DNA from: Chondrilla cf. caribensis
Lineage: Eukaryota; Porifera; Demospongiae; Chondrillida; Chondrillidae
DNA: 64,000 bases
Direction of reading: 5' to 3'
NCBI GenBank assembly: GCA_964020155.1
Contig: OZ026549.1
Coordinates: forward strand, 1-64,000
Made by a program: the position numbers and the translations under genes. Positions within the stretch are counted from its first letter, which is position 1. Each line of letters opens with the position of its first letter. The notes below the pieces were generated by a model. That model was given only the letters and a program-made list of their open reading frames with translations. It ran no database searches and was not told the DNA's origin. Shown here in pieces: positions 27,389 to 39,729 of the stretch.

Positions 27389-28197
27389 TTTTTTTCTCTG
27401 AAAAAAAATAGCTCACTTCCTGGTGGTCAGTCGCATACTCTCTACAAAGAACCGTAGGGGGGAGCTTTGGGACTCGCGGCTGACCTCCCAGCTAGAATAG
27501 TGTCTTCTGCATTCGTGGAATGACGCAAGTACACAGTATCTGTGGAAAGTCCCTGTAAAGCTCTACATATATAGGTGTCTTTGACCCTGAGTGGGTGACT
27601 TTTTTATTAATTACAAATCCGACAATTTCTTCATTTCATTAATGTGATCATTATGATTGTATTTTGATACTTGAACAAATTATGGACAACATAAGGTTGG
27701 AAAGAGTGAAGGCTATTGCTACACCCACGTACTACTGCTTTAACTACCGTTTTAAGTTAACCCAACTTAACCTAAGTGACAGTCGATTAGAACAGAGGGA
27801 ATGGGTATTTCCTGTGAATGTGTGAAAGGGATGGGTCCTGCATTGATGTTAAGGCGTTGCAATCAAGATGTTGATTGTCCCACATGAAGTTGAATTGGAC
27901 GTTTTACAAAGCCAAAAGGTTTCAAAATGAAAGTATGTCAGTCACTTTTATCAGTTTGGAACACTTACGTATGTTTGCAACAATTTCAACTGTGGTATAA
28001 TATGACTGAATCAACTTTTGTAAATTATTAATAAGTAGAATTATGGTAAATTTAAAGTTTTCAATTCTTATTACTGTCAATGCAAAGAACTGTGATATTT
28101 CTCTGGAAGTGTTTGGAGAAGACCTGCAGGAAGGCAAGAGCAGAGCATTCACACTTTACATACCAGCTACAGGTATGCACCTAGTGACCCTCTCACC

Positions 28198-29990
<1,793 letters not shown>

Positions 29991-30388
29991 TACCCTCGGG
30001 TTTTATAGTACGAAACAGAAACAGAAGACTTTGTAAAGCTCCTTTGCCGTAGCTACGAACTACGTAGCTCCACCATCTTCGAGTATATTCGAATTTAGGA
30101 AATACTCAGTGCAACATCATATAATATGCATTCCTACGCGTAACCACTACAGTGAATTTATATTATTTATATTGTGCGAACAAAATGGCCGATTTCAAAA
30201 CGCCGACAATTAGGATTTGGGCTAGAATTCGAGCGCAAAGACTTCAACGAGCTTTAAATCTTCACCGAAGGTTCTTCTAAACCTACTAGAGACGATCAAG
30301 TGATTCGAGTGCCTGTGGGTGGCCTATTCTCCGAATTGAACATTGAGGGCAACTTTAAATAGCGCAGATAATAATAATAAAATAGATA

Positions 30389-30462
30389 GGTCACGGTGGC
30401 GGGGTGGTCAGGTGACACGACTCTAGGCTCCAGGTCGCGGGTTCGAATCCTCAAAAGGACGG
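30389..30462 (+). mobile_element. tRNA-derived SINE-like element, head (copy 3)
   Basis: Third copy of the tRNA-like module with A-box-like and B-box sequences followed by a T-run, in block C. It differs little from the other two. Confidence 0.55.
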
Positions 30463-31333
30463 TTTTTTTCTCTGAAAAAAAATAGCTCACTTCCTGGTGG
30501 TCAGTCGCATACTCTCTACAAAGAACCGTAGGGGGGAGCTTTGGGACTCGCGGCTGACCTCCCAGCTAGAATAGTGTCTTCTGCATTCGTGGAATGACCA
30601 AGTACACAGTATCTGTGGAAAGTCCCTGTAAAGCTCTACATATATAGGTGTCTTTGACCCTGAGTGGGTGACTTTTTTATTAATTACAAATCCGAGAATT
30701 ACTTCATTTCATTAATTTTAATGTGATCATTATAATACAGTATTTTGATACTTGAACGAATTATGGACAACATAAGGTTGGAAAGAGTGAAAGCTATTGC
30801 TACACCCACGTACTACCGTTTTAACTAATATTTATTATGTAATTATGCGTTTATTTTAATTGTCAATATCTATCTATATCTATGGCCTAAATAAGTATAC
30901 CCAACTTAACCTAAGTGACAGTCGATTAGAACAGAGGGAATGGGTATTTCCTGTGAATGTGTAAAAGGGGTAGGTCCTGTATTGATGTTAAGGCGTTAGA
31001 ATCAAGATGCTGATTGTCCCACATGTAGTTGAATTTGACGTTTTACAAAGCCAAAAGGTTTCAAAATGAAAGTATGTCAGTCATCTTCATCAGTTTGGAA
31101 CACTTACGTATGTTTGCAAGAATTTCAACTGTGGTATAATATGACTGAATCAACTTTTGTAAATTATTAATAAGTAGAATGGTAAATTTAAAGTTTTCAA
31201 TTCTTATTACTGTCAATGCAAAGAACTGTGATATTTCTCTGGAAGTGTTTGGAGAAGACCTGCAGGAAGGCAAGAGCAGAGCAATCACATTTTACATACC
31301 AGCTACAGGTATGCCTCTATTGACCCTCTCACC

Positions 31334-31440
31334 TCGGTCCTTCAATACTGTCCTACTAAACAGTTTGGAGAAGTACCTCTGGAGAGTTAAAAATATGTTC
31401 ACAACAATGCGACTACTTCAGTGGACACTGCTGACCTGTC
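31334..31440 (-). pseudogene. Cysteine synthase 3' fragment (copy C)
   Basis: Contains the last-exon sequence (reads RYFSKLF) and a few bases of the preceding exon before the junction with satellite at ACCTGTC/CGAAATTG. The usual TGA is CGA here (TCGGTCC on the plus strand for TCAGTCC), so even the stop codon is lost. Confidence 0.75.
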
Positions 31441-31690
31441 CGAAATTGTGTTGGTGAGTTTAGCACGGACACTGGCTAGCCCTTGGTGACCAGCAAAGAA
31501 TTGTCCAATTGCTCAGGTGATCACCAGAAGGCATATTACACTTATATACATACAAAAGTATATACATTATTATAATATGTGGCATATGGGCACTGGGGAG
31601 AAATTTTGGTCGACATCAAAATGCATCTTTTTTGTTATCAGAAGGACCGTACTGGGTCCAGGAGTGGTCTCCGTGCATTCGTATTTGATA
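31439..31690 (+). repeat. Lone diverged satellite monomer
   Basis: One partial monomer aligns across GAAATTGTGTTGGTGAGTTT, the GGTGATCACC palindrome and AAATTTTGGTCGACATC, but with many substitutions and small indels. It is the innermost satellite in the window and marks the boundary of the repetitive subtelomere. Confidence 0.9.
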
Positions 31691-31705
31691 TAGAACAATT
31701 GCCAC

Positions 31706-32080
31706 ATGCACCCCTCAGCCAGAATCACCTTCCTCAATCGGTCCTCCAAGCAACAATCTGATACCTCAAACATATTGAAAGAATTCGCAGATTTAATGAA
31801 GAAGGATAAATGGAAGCAAGCAATACAGTTAATTTCTAAAGGTGAAACCAGAATACTTTCTCTGGGTGAAAACATAGAAGAACATCATACAGTTAGGGAC
31901 ACTCTATGTGAGAAGCACCCAGAGGAGCAGCTTTACAAATGGAGGGAAGTTCTGGATCATCAGGGTTGCTCACGCTTGGAAAAGATTGTGTCCATCTTCC
32001 AAGCTACCTCAGCAGACCTAAGCATGTGCTGCGCTCGCGTTGTGTGCCAAACGTATCAGTTCCAATTTTGTGCATCATGA
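31706..32080 (+). mobile_element. Retroelement-like ORF fragment
   Basis: A 124-codon ORF with a stretch reading FADLMKKDKWKQAIQLISKG followed by ILSLGENIEEHHTVRDTL and EKHPEEQ. I recall this pattern (an amphipathic helix, then LSL..., then TVRD.L..KHP) from the region upstream of reverse transcriptase in invertebrate retroelement proteins. No RT domain follows, so at best this is a fragment. The assignment rests on memory of the motif and is uncertain. Confidence 0.35.
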
Positions 32081-32371
32081 GCCCATCAAACCATTAACAT
32101 CTTGCAGGCTAAAATAAATAAAAGCCAAATAAATAGACATCAATTTATTCAGTCTAGGTGTCTCTCCTTGCATTTTCTCACCAAATCAACTGACTTGTGG
32201 TTGACCTTCATACTTGTTACAATGTCACAAAACTATACCAAACAAGAACTGACAATAAACACTCCATTGGAGCACGTCCAGTTGCAATATATACCTGCAC
32301 CTGTTGAACACAAACAGGAAGCAAAAATAAACTAACAATAAATCACATCCAAGGTGAAGTATGTGTCACAT

Positions 32372-32397
32372 GCATGCACACATGCACACACACACAC

Positions 32398-32428
<31 letters not shown>

Positions 32429-32468
32429 GCACACAAAGCACACACACACACACACACACACACAAAGC

Positions 32469-32522
<54 letters not shown>

Positions 32523-32590
32523 CACACAAAGCACACGCACACACAAACACACATACACACACACATACACACACACACACACACACACAA

Positions 32591-32685
<95 letters not shown>

Positions 32686-32700
32686 GCACACACACACACG
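32372..32700. repeat. Long interrupted (CA)n tract
   Basis: About 330 bp of CA repeat with recurring AGCACACAAAGCACACG-type interruptions, so part of the tract has a higher-order structure. Histidine/threonine- and cysteine/valine-rich ORFs here are artefacts. Confidence 0.97.
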
Positions 32701-32839
32701 TACGTGTTAATTTCCGGAAGTATCTTACGCAATCAGTAATATCTCGTGGATTAAATGGCGGGAGGAGGCTACTCTTTGGGCAAAGCTATTGGCAGCATAG
32801 ATACACGAGAAGAACGGGATTGGCAACGCGACCGGAAGT
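32700..32839 (+). pseudogene. Partial duplicate of SPAG1 promoter and first exon
   Basis: 32700-32795 is a 96-bp direct repeat of 33641-33736. It includes the TTTCCGGAAGT promoter motif, the ATG (32755) and the first 13 SPAG1 codons (MAGGGYSLGKAIG). It then diverges, and 15 bp later continues as a 29-bp inverted copy (32811-32839) of 33612-33640. The reading frame ends after 30 codons at TAA, so this is a truncated copy. It could still act as a promoter. Confidence 0.8.
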
Positions 32840-32941
32840 CTGTATAAATTATGTACAGTCTACGCATAATAGGTTCGTCCAAACGCGTTTCTTAGATACG
32901 GTTGTGAAGGGTGTCCTTGTGGGTAAGGTTTTGTATCTATG

Positions 32942-33236
32942 ATGGAATATAGTCCTTGCCTCGGATGTATATCCGCCGGAAGCTATAACTCATCTGTTCT
33001 GCTAGCCTATCTCGATAGTCGTACGTGCGAAAGTTGTTCGAAGATCGAGAATTTGGGACAAAAAGTAAGACGGTAGATATACCCTAACTTATTGTCCATT
33101 TATTTCAACCCATTTTGAATCATATTCAAGTTAGAAGTTATAGATGTTATAAGACAACTGAGATTAAATGCTTCGTGTCCTATTTTGTATTCTCCAGCGG
33201 AATTCGAGCGAGATCAACGCAATTCTTTCACCATAA
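32942..33236 (+). CDS. Possible small two-exon ORF, CxxC...CxxC type
   Basis: An ATG at 32942 opens a frame containing CLGC and, 24 residues later, CESC (a paired CxxC arrangement as in small zinc ribbons). It ends at a donor-like AAAAA/GTAAGA. A phase-compatible acceptor (TATTCTCCAG/CGG at 33198) adds 12 codons before TAA, for 53 or so residues in total. An AATAAA lies downstream near 33374. It sits just after the duplicated promoter with its CCGGAAGT motif. I recognise no family, and it may be non-coding. Confidence 0.22.
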
Positions 33237-33611
33237 TCATGCCCCGTCGAAAGGGCCTACTAACGAGGAGGGAGAAAAGTCAATTTTTTATGATAGAGCG
33301 ACTTGCATGTATTTTCTCTAAAAGACTGAGTTGCATTAATCTTCACTGACATAGGCAACTCCTTGTATCGTTCAATAAAAGCGTAGAAAAACGATGGTAT
33401 TTATCGTGATTATCTTGTCTCGAAACGGCCTTTTTAAACTTCTTCATCTCTTCGATTTGTCTCCTTCCTCTCTCTGAAAACGTATTATGGTATACACCTT
33501 TTTCAAAGTCTCAAAAATATCGTCAATCAACCTAGTTGATTTTTCGACGTGCGAAGCCGCCGCCATTTTCGTTGCTAACGACGTCACATGCTTTGGATGG
33601 AGCTCTTATTC

Positions 33612-33662
33612 ACTTCCGGTCGCGTTGCCAATCCCGTTCTGTACGTGTTAATTTCCGGAAGT
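33612..33662. promoter_or_regulatory. SPAG1 core promoter with paired ETS-type motifs
   Basis: ACTTCCGGT (33612-33620) and TTTCCGGAAGT (33653-33662) match the ETS/GABP consensus CCGGAAGT in both orientations. They lie close to a reversed CCAAT (GTTGCCAAT) and 35-85 bp upstream of the SPAG1 ATG. Just upstream, GTTGCTAACGACGTCAC includes a CRE-like ACGTCA. Such motif clusters are typical of bidirectional housekeeping promoters in animals. No TATA box is seen. Confidence 0.45.
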
Positions 33663-33695
33663 ATCTTACGCAATCAGTAATATCTCGTGGATTAA

Positions 33696-36600
33696 ATGGC
33701 GGGAGGAGGCTACTCTTTGGGCAAAGCTATTGGCAGTGACATCCCTTTGGAACATTTAGATAGCAGCTACATCGAAACCTGTAAAAATGCCGAAGAACTT
33801 GAAAAAATAATCAAAATACTCAGGTTCGTACCCTGGTCCGTGCTTTAGTGGTCCATTTTATAGCCCCTTGTTAGTGTGTTTGTTAAGCGCCTTGAGTTTG
33901 AACCACTACGGCAGCTAAAGATGATCGTGGAACTAGTTTTATCGAAGGGAATGGAATTCATGGCATGCCCGAGGTGCTTACCACCGTGGATACGTACTTG
34001 TGCCTCCTTTCGTTGTAGATCTGGAGTTGAAGGTACATATCCGCACTTGGAGACATCTGCTGAGAAAAGCCTCTACAAACTCAAACCTAACAGGTTTAGT
34101 GGCCATTTTTCGGAAATGGTCGATAAAATTATGTATATACCACGTCCTTGTCTTTCCTTAGCACCATTCTTCTTAGGGAGAAGTCCTCCCCTCCTGTTAC
34201 GCAGGACATTTTAGATGACCTTGAGGTGTGATTTTTAATATCGATTTAATCAGTGTAATTGGTGTATATGGGTTAATTTGTACACTGCCAAATATGCTAA
34301 TACTTTGGAATAGGCTTGGAAGAACTCTTTATCTGCACAAGAACAGTGTTTACTTAATGGTGTCGGGGTTCAGGAAGAGACACTCCCCCCAGTGAGAGCA
34401 GCTAATGTTACCATTGGTAGAATCCCACAACCTGTGAAGAATATGGACTGTTCAGCCAAAGTCACTCCGTGTCAGTTTTCTGTTGTCTGTTTGTATGTGG
34501 GTGAAAATGTAACAGTATTTAGCTGGTTTTTTGTTGTTATTGCTGCTATGACTAATCTACTGATAAAAATCCCATTCTGTCAGCTGTTACTCTGGATTAT
34601 CCTGAAATGGACAGCTTAGCAGAAAAAGAAAAGCTGAAAGGAAATGAAGTTAGTCTATTGATCTTGTACCTCATCTATTGGTAGAGTGGTGAAGTACTGT
34701 AGGTCCTCCACTAGTGAAAGATTGTAAGTCATAGTAGGTCCTCTACTGGTAGTGGATAGTAGGTCCTCTACTGGTAGTGGATAGTAGGTCCTCTACTGGC
34801 AGTGGATAGTAGGTCCTCTACTGGTAGTGGATAGTAGGTCCTCTACTGGCAGTGGATAGTAGGTCCTCTACTGGTAGTGGATAGTAGGTCCTCTACTGGC
34901 AGTGGATAGTAGGTCCTCTACTGGCAGTGGATAGTAGGTCCTCTACTGGTAGTGGATAGTAGGTCCTCTACTGGCAGTGGATAGTAGGTCCTCTACTGGT
35001 AGTGGATAGTAGGTCCTCTACTGGCAGTGGATAGTAGGTCCTCTACTGGCAGTGGATAGTAGGTCCTCTACTGGTAGTGGATAGTAGGTCCTCTACTGGT
35101 AGTGGATAGTAGGTCCTCTACTGGTAGTGGATAGTAGGTCCTCTACTGGCAGTGGATAGTAGGTCCTCTACTGGTAGTGGATAGTAGGTCCTCTACTGGT
35201 AGTGGATAGTAGGTCCTCTACTGGTAGTGGATAGTAGGTCCTCTACTGGCAGTGGATAGTAGGTCCTCTACTGGTAGTGGATAGTAGGTCCTCTACTGGT
35301 GGTTAATGCTTTATCTTTTTGTATTTAGGCATTTCGGAGTGGTGATTACTCTGAGGCTGTTGAGTATTATGGTAAAAGTATTGGACTGAAACCATCATTA
35401 CAGGCTTACAATAACAGAGCTCTTGCATGTACGTATGTATGTCTGTACATGACATATATGTAATGTATATGCTAAGCAGACATATTATGTATTGCACACA
35501 TACGTACGTATGCTGCATATTTTATATTGTGTATATACGTATTATATAGTCTGTGTAATGGTATATGCGTACATCTGTACATACTGTATGTACTGTGTGT
35601 ACTGCATGTACGTATGTATGAACTGTACGTATGTATGTAATGGTTACAACACCTTTAGACCTAAAGTTGAAGATGTTCCAGCAAGCCCTGAGTGACTGTG
35701 AACAGGTTCTGAAGATTTCTCCTACTGATACTAAAGGTAGTTTCTAGTGTGGCCTCATGCCAGGTCAGGTGATTGTCACATGATAAACGTACGTACCTTC
35801 CTGCTTTTCAGGACTTTACAGGAAGGCATGTGCTTGCGATGGACTGGGACAGTTGACAGAGGCCAAGGAGTGTCTTGGAGCTGTTCTGGCTGGTGAACCT
35901 GGTAACAAGAAAGCAATTGAGTTGTTGGAAAATCTTAATTGTAAGATTTGTAAACAGCAAGAAAAGCAGATGCAAAATGCAAAACGAAAAGGGAAAAAAG
36001 TTGTCATAAAAGAAATTGATGGAACAAAAGATAGTTCACCTGTCCCACCCAAGGTGGAGCAGGCTTGGGGTACATCTGATCTGGGTACACCTAAAGTGGA
36101 CCAATGTGTGGACACACCTCCTAAAGTGGACCAACATGTGGACACACCTCCTAAAGTGGACCAACATGTGGACACACCTCCTAAAGTGGACCAATATGTG
36201 GACACACCTCCTAAAGTGGACCAACATGTGGACACACCTCCTAAAATGGACCAACATGTGGACACACCTCCTAAAGTGGACCAACATGTTGACACACCCT
36301 CTTGTCCTGTTCCTGAAGAAGTTGGTAAACTAAGGACTGAAGGCAACAACTATTACAAACAGGGACAGTTTTCCAAAGCTATTGAGTTTTACACCTCCGC
36401 TTTGGCACAGCTTCAACCTGGTCAGTGCTGACTGCTTTGTTTGTGGTTTGGCTTATGACTGAATATGTGTTGTATCCACAGACAGTGATGTGCATCGGTC
36501 TGTCTTCTGTTCTCTATTGACCAACCGGGCAGCTGGGTGGCTGAAGATTGGAAATTGCAGAGAATGTATTGAAGATTGTACTGAGTCCATTAGGCTACAA

Positions 36601-39040
36601 TCAGACAATGTCAGGGCTTACATGCGCAGGGCTCAGGCTTATGAAACTTTGGAGAAGTGAGCCAAATGTTCCTTGGAGGGGGTTGTTGATAATTAACCTT
36701 TTCACACCTGCCGAACCCAAACTGCTAACTAGCTTCACAGCATGTACACCTGTGTTATTGTGTACTTGTTGTCTTTGATATGTATGATAAGCTGCCATGT
36801 CTGTATGATCACCCCAGGTTCACTCACTGAGGATGCAGTTGTGGCTGTGAGAACAGTTAGGGTCCAATGCTATATTCTCCTTGTTCTGTAGATATGTGGA
36901 TGCCATTGGTGACTATGAACAAGCCCTTCGAATTGTTCCTTACATGGATCAAATCAGAAATGCTGCTAACAGGTCTGTACATACTTCCTGTCCTGGTGGT
37001 CTGTACGTACCCCCCGTCCTGGTGGTCTGCATGTACTTCCTGTCCTGGTGGTCTGCATGTACTTCCTGTCTGGTGGTCTGCATGTACTTCCTGTCTTGGT
37101 GGTCTGCATGTACTTCCTGTCCTGGTGGTCTGTACGTACTTCCTGTCCTGGTGGTCTGCATGTACTTCCTGTCCATGTATGTGTGTGTATCCTGGGATTC
37201 CACTACTCATCGAAATACGTAGTCTGCTCTCCGTATACTGTACAGAGTGAAGGCAACACTGATGGCCCTGCATGGACCACAGTGGAAAACTATCACCACA
37301 ACCAGCATACCAGAGACGTCTGTACCTGAAGAACCAGAGACGTCTGTACCTGAAGAACCAGAGACGTCTGTACCTGAAGAACCAGAGACGTCTGTACCTG
37401 AAGAACCAGAGACGTCTGTACCTGAAGAACCAGAGACGTCTGTACCTGAAGAACCAGAGACGTCTGTACCTGAAGAACCAGAGACGTCTGTACCTGAAGA
37501 ACCAGAGACGTCTGTACCTGAAGAACCAGAGACGTCTGTACCTAAAGAATCAGAGACGTCTGTACCTAAAGAACCAGAGACGTCTGTACCCGAAGAACCA
37601 GAGACGTCTGTACCTGAAGAACCAGAGGTGTCTGTACCCAAAGAACCAGAGACGTCTGGACCCGAAGAACCAGAGACATCTGTACCCAAAGAACCAGAGA
37701 CGTCTGTACCCAAAGAACCAGAGACATCTGTACCCAAAGAACCAGAGACGTCTGTACCCGAAGAGCCAGAGACGTCTGTACCCGAAGAACCAGAGATGTC
37801 TGTACCCGAAGAACCAGAGACATCCCTATCTGAGACAGCTACACCGAATATATCAGAATCACAAACATCAAGAACAAATAAAGTGGCTGTAAAAACTTCA
37901 GAAGACATATTTGAAGAGTTCCGAATGAAAGGCAATTCTCTAGTGAAAGTCAGTGAGTTTGAAAAGGCTTTGCACTGCTACAGCCAATGTATCAAGAATT
38001 GTCCTGCAAATGCTACGGGATATACCAACCGGGCTCTTTGCTTCTTGAAGCTGAACAGGGTAAGCTGTTGTGGGTGTCTTCGTTGCTCTCATTCATGGCT
38101 CTCATTTACAGCCAGGTCTGGCCGAAGAAGACTGTGTTAAAGCACTGGAAATAGACAAGAAGAATGTGAAGGCACTTTATCGAAGAGCGCTGGCCAGAAA
38201 AGGTTTGAAGAAGTACAGTGAATCAGCCAAAGACCTCTGCCAGCTATTGCAGATGGACCCAGGTAATGCTGCAGCCAAGGGCGAGCTCGAAGTAGTCAAA
38301 GATCTTTGGAGAAAAGTGTGTTGGATTCTAGTGGTGTGCTGTGTGTACACTGCCCCAGTGTTGTGATGTGTACACACTGTGCTGTGTGTACTTGGGTTGT
38401 AAGTGTGATTGGCTCTTTACACTGGTCTACCCTAGGATCTTAAAGCACCTCGACAAACCTCTCAAACTGCTGATTCATCAGCTGCGAGTAGGAGGAGCTC
38501 AAGAAAGAGAAATAAAGCTAAAAAGAAGAAAATAGTTATTGAGGAGGTCACCTCCACTGAACCAGCTCTTCAATCAACATTGGCAGGAGGTGAGGAGACT
38601 CTCCCAACAAAGGAACCCATCAGGACTGCAGACTATGAATTTTTGAATTATACGTAAGTCTCTACTGTTTTCAGGGAATGAAACAGGGGACACATCTTCC
38701 AGCAAATCATCTCTTAGGGACACATTCACTGGGGAGTCATTCCCTAGGGACACATCTGCTGGTGACACTTCCCCTAGGGACACATCCACTAGAGACACAT
38801 CAACCAGTGTCACTGTCCCTAGAGAATCATTCCTTATGGAAGCATCCACTAGGGACACATCTGCTGGTGACACTTCCCCTAGGGACACATCTGCTGGTGA
38901 CACTTCCCCTAGGGACACATCTGCTGGTGACACTTCCCCTAGGGACACATCTGCTGGTGACACTTCCCCTCAGTACACAACAATCATTGAGAAATTTAAT
39001 GAAACTGTAAGTGATATGACAGAGAGTCTGTAAACCATTT

Positions 39041-39071
<31 letters not shown>

Positions 39072-39689
39072 CACACACACACATCTGATGTCTTGAGATA
39101 ATATCAATATTCTCCCTTAGCTTTCACCTTACATGTTCCTACACACATGGAATTCAATTCCCCGCCTCTCTCCACCATCACGGTATGCTGAACTGCTGAA
39201 TAATATTGACATCCAACAACTACCTAACAGTAAGCAACTCCTCTCAATCCTCGTCATCCCATTGTCCCCAGCCTATATAGCCAAACACATCCTCTGATTT
39301 ACTATTTGCAGTTGTTTCCAACAAGCTTGATGGAGAGATGCTAGCCAGTATTATTTCTGCTGCTCACTATTTGTTGATGGCAGGTCTGTTACACAATAGC
39401 TCTGTTATGCTGAATATTTGAGGGAAAGGATTTCTTTTGTTTCAGGCCAACCTGATACAGCATACAATGTCTTGTTGTATGCATCGCATTGTGAGAGGTT
39501 TGGAACAGTGGCCATGTTTTTATCCAAGCAAGAAAGAGCTGGTTTGCATTATAATACTTTAATTTCTGTGTGCCAGTGGTGTGTCACATGCTTTTCTCTG
39601 TAGTTTGCAAGGAAGTAATTACTCAACTTCACAATACAAGAAAAGCACAAGATATACACGAGCTAGTGACTACTTATAGAATAAACTAA
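33696..39689 (+). CDS. SPAG1: Sperm-associated antigen 1 (axonemal dynein assembly co-chaperone)
   Basis: SPAG1 is a cytoplasmic TPR scaffold that links HSP70/HSP90 to R2TP during assembly of ciliary dynein arms. About 18 exons with GT-AG introns in phase give a protein of roughly 1,100 residues. The N-terminus carries the family signature IPLEHLDSSYIETC... then RSGVEGTYPHLE. The first TPR block begins KLKGNEAFRSGDYSEAVEYY; the second begins LRTEGNNYYKQGQFSKAIEFY and is followed by TNRAAGWLKIGN; the third begins FRMKGNSLVKVSEFEKALHC with YTNRALCFLKLNR. The C-terminus is an RPAP3_C-type domain (SPYMFLHTWNSIPRL; GQPDTAYNVLLYASHCERF). Between TPR blocks lie two in-frame minisatellites (PPKVDQHVDT x7; ETSVPEEP about x21). 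A third, RDTSAGDTSP, precedes the C-terminal domain and probably sits in an alternatively spliced exon. Introns carry 25-bp and 26-bp minisatellites. The stop lies 40 bp from that of convergent ATP7. Confidence 0.93.
34733..35303. repeat. 25-bp minisatellite in SPAG1 intron
   Basis: About 22 direct copies of AGTGGATAGTAGGTCCTCTA plus CTGGT or CTGGC, with degenerate units at the left edge. Each unit contains AGTAG...CTACT arms able to pair as a small hairpin. It lies in the intron immediately upstream of the exon that begins AFRSGDYSEAVEYYG. Confidence 0.97.
36107..36298 (+). repeat. 30-bp coding minisatellite in SPAG1
   Basis: About seven copies of a 30-bp unit encoding PPKVDQHVDT in frame (variants QCVDT, QYVDT, PKMDQ), in the linker before the second TPR block. 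Because the unit length is a multiple of three, copy-number change keeps the frame. Confidence 0.97.
36974..37173. repeat. 26-bp minisatellite in SPAG1 intron
   Basis: About seven copies of TCCTGTCCTGGTGGTCTGCA plus TGTACT, with CGTACT variants. It starts directly at the splice donor after the exon ending QIRNAANR. Confidence 0.95.
37304..37829 (+). repeat. 24-bp coding minisatellite in SPAG1
   Basis: About 21-22 copies of a 24-bp unit encoding ETSVPEEP, with later copies reading ETSVPKEP. It forms an acidic proline-rich linker of about 175 residues between the second and third TPR blocks. Copies at the 5' end are nearly identical and later ones diverge, suggesting recent expansion at one edge. 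Confidence 0.98.
38746..38970 (+). repeat. 30-bp coding minisatellite near SPAG1 C-terminus
   Basis: Four perfect and several degenerate copies of a 30-bp unit encoding RDTSAGDTSP. It lies in an exon that joins in frame only if the upstream exon uses the donor GGAG/GTGAGG at about 38589. Use of the later donor (TATAC/GTAAGT at 38652) would hit a stop, so alternative splicing or exon skipping is likely. Confidence 0.9.
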
Positions 39690-39729
39690 ATAAACTAAAA
39701 TTCTTAGTTAATCATGTGAGCCATTATTG

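Noticed and set aside
33343..33566. Two-exon minus-strand gene starting MAAASHVEKSTRLIDD
   Set aside because: The required intron would be only about 26 nt. Without it the frame is 42 codons with no recognised similarity, so it was not listed as a gene.
34733..35303. Possible CRISPR-like array (regular 25-bp repeats)
   Set aside because: Units are contiguous with no unique spacers and lie in a eukaryotic intron, so this is a minisatellite.
35492..35695. Plus-strand ORF rich in Tyr/Val/Cys within SPAG1
   Set aside because: Translation of a TACGTATGTATG-rich intron.
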